Positions 6,701-14,219 of a stretch of DNA of 14,411 nt are shown one piece after another. The stretch comes from an uncultured Bacilli bacterium (GTDB lineage: Bacteria > Bacillota_I > Bacilli_A > RF39 > UBA660): contig CANQYN010000020.1 in assembly GCA_947628105.1 (NCBI GenBank), positions 1-14,411 of the forward strand, in the 5' to 3' direction. Position 1 is the stretch's first letter, and every line of letters starts with the position of its first letter. Position numbers and translations under genes: made by a program. Below the pieces are notes generated by a model. The model worked only from the letters and a program-made list of their open reading frames with translations. It had not been told where the DNA came from and did no database searches.

Positions 6701-9700
6701 TGTCGAATCGATTCAGTCATTAGAAAAATGGAATGGACATCTTTATAATTGGTATAATATAAAAACTAAAGAAGTGATGAATCCACGATTTGTATCGACT
6801 GTCGATTCTGGAAATTTTGTCGCCGCTTTATTTGTTGTCAATCAATTTTTAATAGAAAATAAACAGTATAAATTATCAGAAGTGGTAGAAAAATTGATAA
6901 AGAAAACTAATTTTAAAAAATTATATACTAAAAAAGATGTATTTAGTATAGGATACCAACAAACAGAAGAAATGTTATCTGTATATAATTATAATAAGTT
7001 TGCCAGTGAAAGTAGATTAACTAGTTTTTTAGCAATTGTAAAGGGTGATGTTCCAAATCATCATTGGTTTTGTTTAGATAAATCTTTGACTAGTTTTAAT
7101 GGAACGAAAGGTCTTACTTCTTGGTCAGGAACTTCCTTTGAATATTTTATGCCACTTTTATTTATGAAAAATTATCCTCATACGTTATTAGATGAAACGT
7201 ATCAGTTTGCTTATAAATGTCAAAAAGAATATATCGATACGATCGATAAAACGCTTCCTTGGGGATTATCAGAATCTGCCTATGATGAATTAGATAATGC
7301 GAATAGTTATAAATATAAAGCTTTTTGTACTCCTTATTTAAAAGCAAAAGAAGAAAAAAATCCTCGTATTGTTCTATCTCCTTATTCTTCTTTTATGGCT
7401 ATGCCTCTTTTTAAAGATGCAGTTTATAAAAATATTATGCGCTTTCAAAAGTTAGGAATGCGAGGAAAATATGGACTTTACGAATCTTATGATACTGAAA
7501 CAACAAGCCCTTGTTATATTTATTATTCTCATCATCAAGGAATGTCTTTAGCAGGGATAACGAATTATTTAAAAAATAATATTTTGCAAAATTATTTTCA
7601 TCGTGATATTCGAGTTCGTACTTTCGAGATGTTATTAAAAGAAAAAGTACAAGTAAAAACAGATATTGATTTAAAAATCGCTAAATATAAAAAATATGAT
7701 TATCAAAAGGAAAAAATTGAAAATGATATTCGAGCTTTTTCTTATGTATCTGATATGCCTGAGGTATCCGTATTATCCAATAAAAAATATTGTCTTTTAA
7801 TGAATGATAGAGGAAATGGTTTTAGTCGTTATCGAACGATACAATTAAATCGTTATCGAAAGATAACGGAACAAGATTATGGGGTATTTTTATATATTCG
7901 AAATAAGAAGACAAATGAAGTTATTTCTAATACATATGCACCAATGAATGAAAAAGCTGATAAATATGAAATTATCTTTGCTTCAGATAAAATCAAATAT
8001 ATAAAGACAAATGGCAATTTAACAATAACAACAGAAATTATTGTAACAAAAGAACATCATGCTGAAATTCGAAAAATAACTTTTCAAAATTTAGGGGAAG
8101 AAGATGTAGAATTAGAATTGACTACTTATTTAGAACCGATTGTTTGTGAAAATATGGCAGATGTTAGTCATCCGGTATTTAATAACATGTTTTTAAAAAC
8201 TTATTATGATAAAGAAACAAAGTCTTTAATTTCTATGAGAAAATCTAAATTAGAAGGGAATGCGAACGATTATTTTATTCATCGTTTAGTCATCGAAAAT
8301 CCAAAAGAAGAATTTTCGTATGAGACGAATCGTTTTCACTTTATTGGAAGAGGAAATACGACAGAAAATCCTAAAGGGATATTCACTACTTTAAGCAATC
8401 AGGATAATGATGGAATTGAACCAATTATGAGTCTTCGAAATTCTATTTTGGTAAAAGCTGGAGAAAAAGAAAATGTATGTATTGTCAATGGTTTTGGAAG
8501 AAGTAAAGAACAAATTTATAGTATTGCTTCTAGTTATCATGATTCGTTAACAATTTCGAAAGCTTTTAAAGCTTCTGCTTTGATGAATGTAGAAAATACG
8601 AAAAAGATGAATGTAACAGGAAACGAAATGCGTCTTTATAATGTTATGTTAAATTATTTATATCAGACGACTAATATTGCTATTAATGAGGAAAGAAAAA
8701 ATTACTTACGAGAAAATGCTTTATCTCAAAGTAGTCTTTGGAAGTTTGGAATTTCTGGGGATTTTCCTATTATTTTAGTAGACATTGATGATATTGTCGA
8801 TATTCCTTTTGTCTTACAAATTTTAAAGTGTTTTGAATATTATAAGAATCATTCTATTTTCGTAGATGTCGTTATATTAAATAGTGAAAATGAACATGAT
8901 TCATCGTTGATTCAACGCGAAATCGACGACGAAATTTATCGCATGTATACGTTGAATAATTTTTATCATACACCAGGAAGAATATTTGTTGTCGATAAAG
9001 CTAATTTAACAGAGGAAGAGAAAAAGCTATTTCGTGTAGTTCCCCGTTTACGTTTTGTTTTAAATGATCATAAATCATTACAAGAAAAAATTGAAATATT
9101 ACAAGAAAAAAATAAAATTAAAGTATATCAAAAAGTAAAAGTAGAACAAAGTAAAATTTCAGAAATACCAAAATTATCATTTCAAAATAATTTTGGTGGA
9201 TTTGATAAAGAGGGAAAAGAATATGTTATTACCAATATGAATACCCCAACGCCTTGGAGTAATGTTATCGCTAACGAAAAAATAGGGACTATTATTACTA
9301 ATAACGGTTGTGGATTTACATATGCATATAATAGTGGGGAATTTAAGATAACTTCTTGGACGAATGATATGGTAGTAAATGACAAATCAGAAGGTCTTAA
9401 AATAGATGGTAAAATATTTGAACCCGGTTTATGTCGTCATGGTTTTGGTTATAGTGTACTAGAAGGAGAATATGATGATTTAAAAATTACTATGACCGAA
9501 TTCGTACCCCTTTATGATAGTATCAAATTATATCTTGTAAAATTAATAAACCAGTCAAAGGATTCAAAAGAATTAGAATTAAGTTATTGGATCAATCCAA
9601 CGTTTGGAAATTTTGAAGAAAAGACAAATCGACATATTTTAACCGAATATCAAAAAGAAGATAATTACTTAAAATTACGAAATGTTTATAGTAATTCATT

Positions 9701-11402
9701 TAATAATATTGTTGTCTTTATGTCATCATCGCTTCCTCTAACAGGAGCTGTGGATAATGAAGTATTGGTAAAAGAAATTAAAACGAAAGTAACATTAAAA
9801 CCATACGAAGAAAAAGAAGTAGTATTTACATTAGGCGTAAACGATAATGTAGATTTATTAAATGAGTATTTAAAGAAATATAACGATGTTTCTATAGTTA
9901 AAAAAACATTACAAGAAGTACAACAAAGATGGACAGATATTACTTCTGTTATCCAAGTAAAAACCGATGATAAAAGCTTTGACTATATGGTAAATGGATG
10001 GTATTTATATCAAGCTCTTTCTTCTCGTATTTTAGCTAAAAGTGGTTTTTATCAAGTTAGTGGAGCCTTTGGATATCGAGATCAATTACAGGATACTATG
10101 AATTTAAGTACAATTTTTCCTTCTTTGGCAAGAAATCAAATATTAAAAAATGCAGCTCATCAATTTAAAGAAGGAGATGTTCTTCACTGGTGGCATGAAA
10201 AGAATTATTTTGGTCTTCGTAGCCGTTATAAAGATGATTATTTATGGCTTGTTTATGCGACAGAAGAATATTTAGAAAAAACACAAGATACAGAAATATT
10301 AAAAGTTCCTATTCCTTATGTAGAAGGAGAAAAATTATTATCGACAGAAGCAGAAAAGGGAATTGTATTCCGTTATAGTAAAAAACAAGAATCATTGTTA
10401 GACCATCTATTAAAATCATTATCACTAGCGATGAATAATATTGGGAAACATGGACTTCCTCTCATGGGAGGAGGAGATTGGAACGACGGAATGAATAAAG
10501 TAGGAATTTTGGGAAAAGGGGAAAGTGTTTGGCTTGGATTTTTCTTATATTTAACGATTGAACGTTTTATTCCTATTTTAAAACAAAATGATATCGATAC
10601 GACTCCTTATCAAAAATTTAATGAAAAATTAAAAAAAAATTTAAATAAAAATGGTTATGATGGAAGTTATTATTTAAGAGCTTATTTTGATAATGGGGAT
10701 AAATTGGGAAGTCATACCAATAAGGAATGTAAAATTGATTTAATTTCACAAAGCTTTTCTATTTTAAGTCATGTTGCTCCAAAAAATCGGATTCCAAGTA
10801 TGTTAAAAGCAGTTGAGAAAGATTTAGTAGATAATAAAAATAATATTGTTAAATTATTGACTCCTGCTTTTGAAAAATCAAAGAATAATCCAGGGTATAT
10901 CATGAATTATCCAAAAGGAATTCGGGAAAATGGAGGACAATATACTCATGCTGTCGCATGGTACTTAATGGCATTAATTGAAATTGGAAATTATGATAAA
11001 GCGTATGAATATTTTCAAATGATTAATCCAATCAATAGAACTATCAGTGATGAAAAAATTAAAATTTACCAAGTAGAACCTTATGTGATAGCTGCGGATA
11101 TTTATTCAAATGAAAATATTGCTGGAAGAGGTGGATGGACTTGGTATACTGGTTCTGCAGGATGGTTTTATAAAGTTGCTATCGAAGATATTTTAGGACT
11201 TCAAGTAAGAGGAGATAAGCTATATATAAAGCCACATCTACCAGATAAGATAAAACAATATCAAGTAGTATATCATTATCAGGAGACAGAATACTTGATT
11301 TCGGTTAAAAAAGGAACAGAGAAAGAAAATCAAGCTTCTTTGGAAAAAGAAATTCTTCTTGTTAATGATAAGAAAAAACATAAGATAGAAATTCATTATT
11401 AA
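3795..11402 (+). CDS. Cyclic beta-1,2-glucan synthase (NdvB/Cgs-type; GT84 + glucoamylase-like + GH94)
   Basis: A 2535-residue membrane enzyme whose family builds beta-1,2-glucan from UDP-glucose and in characterised members cyclises it. Domains in order: a helical N-terminal region (1-290); two membrane segments (about 309-363); a GT-A glycosyltransferase domain of GT84 type with DTD at 522-524 and QYRW at 668-671; membrane segments at about 711-757 and 836-880; a glucoamylase-like domain (about 900-1290) with SESAYDE (1159-1165) and HHQGM (1246-1250), corresponding to the transglycosylase/cyclisation domain of known Cgs proteins; a first GH94-type beta-sandwich (about 1310-1600); a second (about 1795-2050); and a GH94 catalytic barrel (about 2058-2490) with DWND at 2228-2231 carrying the expected general acid. 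The length is slightly below the ~2800 of rhizobial NdvB. The frame is intact, with all catalytic signatures present. No NdvA-like exporter is adjacent. Whether the product is cyclic or linear cannot be read from sequence. Confidence 0.9.
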   Translation: MVERFLKDMNYITKYYEFLVEKTKNLEYVGITNEWLIDNYYLLAEVRKRIVRDNKGIKKRVKLSRYIQKVLESIILKYQYHIDLTTLKDELNSYQKEKQYYFSYAEISFIPYLLLFFHVHKLKELCEIEYRQLLCNKAISNLMEKIENKETTFLEFIKQNPSILKNEEYVFEINSQINTLEENRNITFRQLNLALEMTNRKLKEIINIGYQTRSNQAMLMSTIFNNIKKFLEYDNSKLYEKISYAEKRLLKDTVYRKMKEESKELYRQTISKKAKKEKISEYEYVTKLYKQKNEHIGFSLFPSQNYQLRFITYLSILLFLMVVSSYFCSYLIENRVFGFFLFLIPTSQLWIQIINHILTAFIKPKPLPKLDYSKGIPSEDATMIVIPTIIGDTEKIQKLFDMLETYYLINKTKNLYFTLLADVTSSKKEKEENDDIIAKYGVECAKKLNKKYNQELFYFVYRNRFYNEKEGYFLGIERKRGALIQFNQLLLHKFSKEEENKYFKVHTFHHFKTNISYVITLDTDTQLVLNTALNLIGAMSHPLNKPVLNEKRTKVVKGYALMQPRVSVDIEAINSSSYSQIFGSMGGIDAYTTIVPNFYFDVFKEGNFVGKGIYDLKIFDEILTNAFPDNLVLSHDLLEGNYLRCAYVADVELNEGFPSKFLSDTTRQYRWARGDFQNIQWLKPSIKNKQNKKIKNPLNLLEKFKMLDNITRMFFQLSLLLILLFTLSRGFFISSCAIVFILLEIILPIFFFLKSKLYYHKTDEQSIYYKELLVGGKSLLLRSYVLISTIPYYAQTYFVAFIKTMYRLFISHKNLLNWITAEEAERTLKSDLKTYLLNFVFNILLGLLLTIGGIYYQNLYSILFGILFISSPFVLWYLSQPLDSTTNRLDEREEEYVRRLGLETWKFFEDLLTKENNYLIPDNYQENRELKVDIRTSPTDIAFSLISVICAYHLKFVSKEKAIFYINRIVESIQSLEKWNGHLYNWYNIKTKEVMNPRFVSTVDSGNFVAALFVVNQFLIENKQYKLSEVVEKLIKKTNFKKLYTKKDVFSIGYQQTEEMLSVYNYNKFASESRLTSFLAIVKGDVPNHHWFCLDKSLTSFNGTKGLTSWSGTSFEYFMPLLFMKNYPHTLLDETYQFAYKCQKEYIDTIDKTLPWGLSESAYDELDNANSYKYKAFCTPYLKAKEEKNPRIVLSPYSSFMAMPLFKDAVYKNIMRFQKLGMRGKYGLYESYDTETTSPCYIYYSHHQGMSLAGITNYLKNNILQNYFHRDIRVRTFEMLLKEKVQVKTDIDLKIAKYKKYDYQKEKIENDIRAFSYVSDMPEVSVLSNKKYCLLMNDRGNGFSRYRTIQLNRYRKITEQDYGVFLYIRNKKTNEVISNTYAPMNEKADKYEIIFASDKIKYIKTNGNLTITTEIIVTKEHHAEIRKITFQNLGEEDVELELTTYLEPIVCENMADVSHPVFNNMFLKTYYDKETKSLISMRKSKLEGNANDYFIHRLVIENPKEEFSYETNRFHFIGRGNTTENPKGIFTTLSNQDNDGIEPIMSLRNSILVKAGEKENVCIVNGFGRSKEQIYSIASSYHDSLTISKAFKASALMNVENTKKMNVTGNEMRLYNVMLNYLYQTTNIAINEERKNYLRENALSQSSLWKFGISGDFPIILVDIDDIVDIPFVLQILKCFEYYKNHSIFVDVVILNSENEHDSSLIQREIDDEIYRMYTLNNFYHTPGRIFVVDKANLTEEEKKLFRVVPRLRFVLNDHKSLQEKIEILQEKNKIKVYQKVKVEQSKISEIPKLSFQNNFGGFDKEGKEYVITNMNTPTPWSNVIANEKIGTIITNNGCGFTYAYNSGEFKITSWTNDMVVNDKSEGLKIDGKIFEPGLCRHGFGYSVLEGEYDDLKITMTEFVPLYDSIKLYLVKLINQSKDSKELELSYWINPTFGNFEEKTNRHILTEYQKEDNYLKLRNVYSNSFNNIVVFMSSSLPLTGAVDNEVLVKEIKTKVTLKPYEEKEVVFTLGVNDNVDLLNEYLKKYNDVSIVKKTLQEVQQRWTDITSVIQVKTDDKSFDYMVNGWYLYQALSSRILAKSGFYQVSGAFGYRDQLQDTMNLSTIFPSLARNQILKNAAHQFKEGDVLHWWHEKNYFGLRSRYKDDYLWLVYATEEYLEKTQDTEILKVPIPYVEGEKLLSTEAEKGIVFRYSKKQESLLDHLLKSLSLAMNNIGKHGLPLMGGGDWNDGMNKVGILGKGESVWLGFFLYLTIERFIPILKQNDIDTTPYQKFNEKLKKNLNKNGYDGSYYLRAYFDNGDKLGSHTNKECKIDLISQSFSILSHVAPKNRIPSMLKAVEKDLVDNKNNIVKLLTPAFEKSKNNPGYIMNYPKGIRENGGQYTHAVAWYLMALIEIGNYDKAYEYFQMINPINRTISDEKIKIYQVEPYVIAADIYSNENIAGRGGWTWYTGSAGWFYKVAIEDILGLQVRGDKLYIKPHLPDKIKQYQVVYHYQETEYLISVKKGTEKENQASLEKEILLVNDKKKHKIEIHY

Positions 11403-11427
11403 AAGAACGATTACGTTCTTTTAATAA
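11396..11427. terminator. Strong hairpin terminator of the glucan synthase gene
   Basis: TTATTAAAAGAACG (11396-11409) and CGTTCTTTTAATAA (11414-11427) form a perfect 14-bp stem with an ATTA loop. The T-run within the right arm and the A-run within the left arm give a factor-independent terminator shape that could work in both directions. The glucan synthase stop codon (11400-11402) lies inside the left arm. Confidence 0.85.
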
Positions 11428-11471
11428 TGGAAAAATATTTTGTCAAATGATTGTCAGAAAAGAATTATCTT

Positions 11472-11500
11472 TTGACTTTAGTCATAGAATGATTTATAAT
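11472..11500 (+). promoter_or_regulatory. Consensus sigma-A-type promoter of the kinase operon
   Basis: TTGACT (11472-11477) and TATAAT (11495-11500) are separated by an optimal 17 bases. A start point about 7 bases downstream would leave a leader of roughly 10 bases before the ATG at 11517, just enough for the AGGTGA (11507-11512) ribosome binding site. A second TATAAT at 11501-11506 abuts the first. Confidence 0.8.
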
Positions 11501-11516
11501 TATAATAGGTGATACT

Positions 11517-12416
11517 ATGAAAATCGTTTGTATTGGACATGCTGTTTATGATACGACTATTCCCTTATGTGGATTTTTAGAAGAAAATACAAAATTAAGG
11601 ATCGATACTAAGTTCGATTGCGGAGGAGGTCCTGCTTGTAATGCTGCTTATCTTCTTGGAAAATGGGGAATGGATGTCTCTTTTGTCGGTTTAGTTGGAA
11701 AAGATAAATTTGGAAAACTGATAAAACAAGAGTTAGAAGAAGTTGGAGTCGATACCACTTATTTAAAAATGGCTAGTCATTATGAAACGACTTCTAGTAT
11801 TATATTTGCCAATGTAGAGACTGGAACACGTACGGTAGTGTCTTATCGTCCAGGAGAAATAGAAAAGTTGGATGAAGTTAATTTAGATTTTGAACCAGAT
11901 GTTATTTTAATCGATGGACATGAATATGACGTTTCGAAAAAAATATTAACTCAGTATCCAAAGGCTATTAGTATTATGGATGCTGGGAGAGTAACAGAAG
12001 ATAATCTTGATTTAATTCAATATATCGATTATGTTGTTTGTTCTAAGGATTTTGCGGAAGAAGCAACGCAAATAAAATTTGAAAAAGATTATAGTAATAA
12101 AGAAGAGATTTATCGAAAATTAAAAGAAAAATGTCCAAATCAATTAATTATTACGTTAGAATCAAAAGGATGTCTTTATGAAGAGGAAGGGAAGTTAAAG
12201 ATAGCTCCTGGGATTGAAGTAAGATCGATTGATTCTACAGGAGCTGGCGACATTTTTCATGGTGCTTTTACTTATGGTGTTGCTACAAAGATGTCGTTAG
12301 AAGAAAATTTGCGTTTTTCGAATGTTACCGCCGGGTTATCAGTAACAAAAGTAGGAGGACGAAATTCAATATTTGATTTAGATGTAATAAGGGAAAAAGT
12401 AAATGAATTTAAATAG
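11517..12416 (+). CDS. PfkB/ribokinase-family carbohydrate (or nucleoside) kinase
   Basis: A 299-residue cytoplasmic kinase, the normal length for the family, which transfers the ATP gamma-phosphate to a hydroxymethyl group of a sugar or nucleoside. The N-terminus MKIVCIGHAVYDTT carries the substrate-binding Asp. The first PfkB signature is GGGPACNAAYLLGKWG (36-51). The second is DSTGAGDIFHGAF (239-251), with catalytic base Asp245 and the GAGD anion hole. The exact substrate cannot be assigned from motifs. The ATG is supported by AGGTGA 4 bases upstream. It is the first gene of an operon and overlaps the following Smr gene by 14 bases, so expression of the two is probably coupled. Confidence 0.9.
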   Translation: MKIVCIGHAVYDTTIPLCGFLEENTKLRIDTKFDCGGGPACNAAYLLGKWGMDVSFVGLVGKDKFGKLIKQELEEVGVDTTYLKMASHYETTSSIIFANVETGTRTVVSYRPGEIEKLDEVNLDFEPDVILIDGHEYDVSKKILTQYPKAISIMDAGRVTEDNLDLIQYIDYVVCSKDFAEEATQIKFEKDYSNKEEIYRKLKEKCPNQLIITLESKGCLYEEEGKLKIAPGIEVRSIDSTGAGDIFHGAFTYGVATKMSLEENLRFSNVTAGLSVTKVGGRNSIFDLDVIREKVNEFK

Positions 12417-12669
12417 TGTAATCTTTTATGAACATTATCCTAAATTAGATTTGCATGGTTATGATAGAGAAACTGCCCGTGTTGCGATAAATGATTTTAT
12501 CGAAGAGCAAATAAAAATGAAACATTCCATTGTCGTTATTGTTCATGGGATAGGATCGGGAATTATCATGAATACGACAAAAGAAGTATTGAAAAGAAAT
12601 AAAAAAGTATTAGAATTTAAAAGTTCATATCATAATAGAGGGTGTACTTTGGTTTTATTAAACATTTAG
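12403..12669 (+). CDS. Stand-alone Smr-domain protein
   Basis: An 88-residue protein made almost entirely of an Smr domain. LDLHG (15-19), HGIGSG (48-53, the usual HGxGxG turn) and a C-terminal NRGCTLVLL strand match the family. Smr domains are found at the C-terminus of MutS2 and as small separate proteins, and act as nucleic-acid nucleases or binding modules, for example on branched DNA or on stalled-ribosome mRNA. No MutS part is present, and the size fits a free-standing version. The start overlaps the end of the kinase gene by 14 bases, and AAGGGA (12389-12394) lies 8 bases upstream, inside the kinase coding sequence. The biological target is unknown. Confidence 0.85.
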   Translation: MNLNSVIFYEHYPKLDLHGYDRETARVAINDFIEEQIKMKHSIVVIVHGIGSGIIMNTTKEVLKRNKKVLEFKSSYHNRGCTLVLLNI

Positions 12670-12684
12670 AATAGAGGGGACAAT

Positions 12685-13101
12685 ATGAAAAACTACTTGT
12701 TTGAATATATAAATGAAAATGAATTCCATAAATTAGAACGTTCATTAAAAAAATATAATATGTTAGCATATAAAAAATTATATTTTGATTATTATCCAAA
12801 ATTAAAAGAAGGAAACTTTTTGGGAGAATTGATTGGAACAAATAAAACGAGTGGGACGAAAACTTACGAATTAAAACTACCAACAGACGCCTTATTTGCC
12901 AAAGTACACGATTATATTAAATTGCATTATATCGTATATGAAAAAGAACATATTATTATGTTAGATAAACTGACACCAGAAGATATTTTAAGTGAAGGTC
13001 ATCAATCAGAATTGGTTACTTACAAGGGGGTTATGGTATCTAAAGAGCATTCTGAAAAAGATATTTTTAAAATAAATTTATTAAATATGATCGATAAATA
13101 A
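12685..13101 (+). CDS. Unrecognised 138-residue soluble protein
   Basis: I do not recognise this protein. It begins MKNYLFEYINENEFHKLERS, is rich in Lys, Glu, Tyr and Leu, and has no signal peptide, membrane segment, cysteine cluster or familiar motif. The pattern suggests a mixed alpha/beta cytoplasmic protein. A more regular strand-rich middle (about 40-95) is followed by a shorter conserved-looking tail around TYKGVMVSKEH. It is the third gene of the kinase operon, 15 bases after the Smr stop, with a strong AGAGGGG (12673-12679) 5 bases before the ATG. Its stop codon runs into the left arm of the terminator at 13100. Being in an operon with good translation signals supports it as a real gene. 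Confidence 0.75.
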   Translation: MKNYLFEYINENEFHKLERSLKKYNMLAYKKLYFDYYPKLKEGNFLGELIGTNKTSGTKTYELKLPTDALFAKVHDYIKLHYIVYEKEHIIMLDKLTPEDILSEGHQSELVTYKGVMVSKEHSEKDIFKINLLNMIDK

Positions 13102-13127
13102 AAAAGACATTACGAAATGTCTTTTTT
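13100..13127. terminator. Bidirectional hairpin terminator between convergent operons
   Basis: AAAAAAGACATT (13100-13111) and AATGTCTTTTTT (13116-13127) form a perfect 12-bp stem around an ACGA loop, with a T tract on the plus strand and the reciprocal on the minus strand. The plus-strand gene stop (13099-13101) and the minus-strand glycosyltransferase stop (13110-13112) both fall in it, so one element serves both transcripts. Confidence 0.9.
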
Positions 13128-14219
13128 TTGAGGAGTGTCATTAATAAATTGTTCTATTATTTTTTTGTTTTCTAGCAATCTTGTATTGGAAGGGGAAAGT
13201 TTGATTGCAGAAATAACATTTTCTAAAGATTTATCAATATTTCCTAAATGAAAATAGGCAATTGATAATAAATCAAATATGGTATGATCCCAGCTAAAAG
13301 TTTCATTAACGTAATTTTTATAATGTTCTGTAATGGTTAATGCTTTTTCACACAAGGTAATAACTTCTTCGTAATTTTCTAGCTGATATTCTAATAGTGC
13401 TTTTTCTACGAGGGGATCTCTTAAATATGGGGTTTCTAAAATTGCTTTATCAAGCCACATTAATGCTTCGTCATAACGATTTAAACCGATATATGCTCGT
13501 GAGATAAACCTCATGGAAGCACTACGTTCATCTTTCCATGTTGCTGTTTTTAAAGAAAGATGTTTTATTAACGTGTCGATACATTTATCCCATTGTTTAT
13601 AATACATGTATTCTCTACCTAAGTAATGCATATTACGATCGTCAGTAGGCGCTTCTTTTACTGATAATTCAAGTAATGGTAGATAACTACTTCTCGATTT
13701 TTCTTTATCGGGATAATGATTTAAAGTAATATTATTTAGGGTAATAATATTTTCTTTTCCTTTTTGATAATGAAGAACTTCATGAACAGGGTGAGTCCAT
13801 TGAAATCCTAATCTTTTATGTATCTTTTCTATGTAAAAAGTAACATCTGGTTTTCCTTCGTCATTAAAATGCCAATTATATAGATATCTAGCTCGTGTAA
13901 TTTCGTCTGACCATTGTTCTTCTAATCTTTTTCTCCAACCAGGTTCAAAGCATTCATCTAAATCAGTGCATACACAGATATCAGTATCTTCTGGAAGCAT
14001 TGCAAGCGAAGCATTGCGAGCGACGTCAAAGCGCCAAGGAGAAAACTTCTGTTTTTTTGTATGAACTCCTAATTTTTTCAATTTTTTGACTGTTTTATCT
14101 TTAGAACCAGTATCTAAAACATAAATGTCATCTGCCTCTTTCATCGATTGATACCAGCGCTCTACAAACTTTTCTTCATTTTTACTGATAGCGTAAACGC
14201 AAATTTTATATTTTGACAC
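13110..14219 (-). CDS. Family 2 glycosyltransferase with C-terminal TPR-like repeats
   Basis: A 369-residue cytoplasmic protein. Residues 1-180 form a GT-A fold family 2 domain: KICVYAISKNEEKFV (5-19) is the typical nucleotide-sugar-binding start, DTGSKD follows at 36-41, and the metal-binding DxD is Asp86-Leu-Asp88 in CTDLDE. Residues about 195-350 are helical repeats with TPR-like spacing, for example AYIGLNRYDEALMWLDKAI (242-260) and AYFHLGNIDKSLENVISAIK (321-340), probably for protein substrate binding. The start is a GTG (14217-14219) that shares one base with the TAG stop of the upstream collagen-like gene, with no clear ribosome binding site. Translation by reinitiation is therefore likely. 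The context suggests it transfers a sugar to Thr residues of the collagen-like protein, as proposed for the glycosyltransferase paired with BclA3 in Clostridioides difficile. The sugar is unknown. Confidence 0.85.
   Translation of the reverse strand: MSKYKICVYAISKNEEKFVERWYQSMKEADDIYVLDTGSKDKTVKKLKKLGVHTKKQKFSPWRFDVARNASLAMLPEDTDICVCTDLDECFEPGWRKRLEEQWSDEITRARYLYNWHFNDEGKPDVTFYIEKIHKRLGFQWTHPVHEVLHYQKGKENIITLNNITLNHYPDKEKSRSSYLPLLELSVKEAPTDDRNMHYLGREYMYYKQWDKCIDTLIKHLSLKTATWKDERSASMRFISRAYIGLNRYDEALMWLDKAILETPYLRDPLVEKALLEYQLENYEEVITLCEKALTITEHYKNYVNETFSWDHTIFDLLSIAYFHLGNIDKSLENVISAIKLSPSNTRLLENKKIIEQFINDTPQKKDIS

Noticed and set aside
7162..7347. Minus-strand 61-residue ORF inside the glucan synthase gene
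   Set aside because: It lies entirely opposite a conserved enzyme domain (SESAYDE region) and is a shadow frame.
9182..9385. Minus-strand 67-residue ORF inside the glucan synthase gene
   Set aside because: It is a shadow of the second GH94 beta-sandwich, with no ribosome binding site context.
3795..11402. The giant ORF as an artefactual fusion of two genes
   Set aside because: The GT84, glucoamylase-like and GH94 order is the normal architecture of Cgs/NdvB proteins and the frame is uninterrupted.
12617..12883. Minus-strand 88-residue ORF across the Smr/unknown gene boundary
   Set aside because: It spans two genes with clear plus-strand translation signals and has a low-complexity hydrophobic composition typical of antisense AT-rich DNA.
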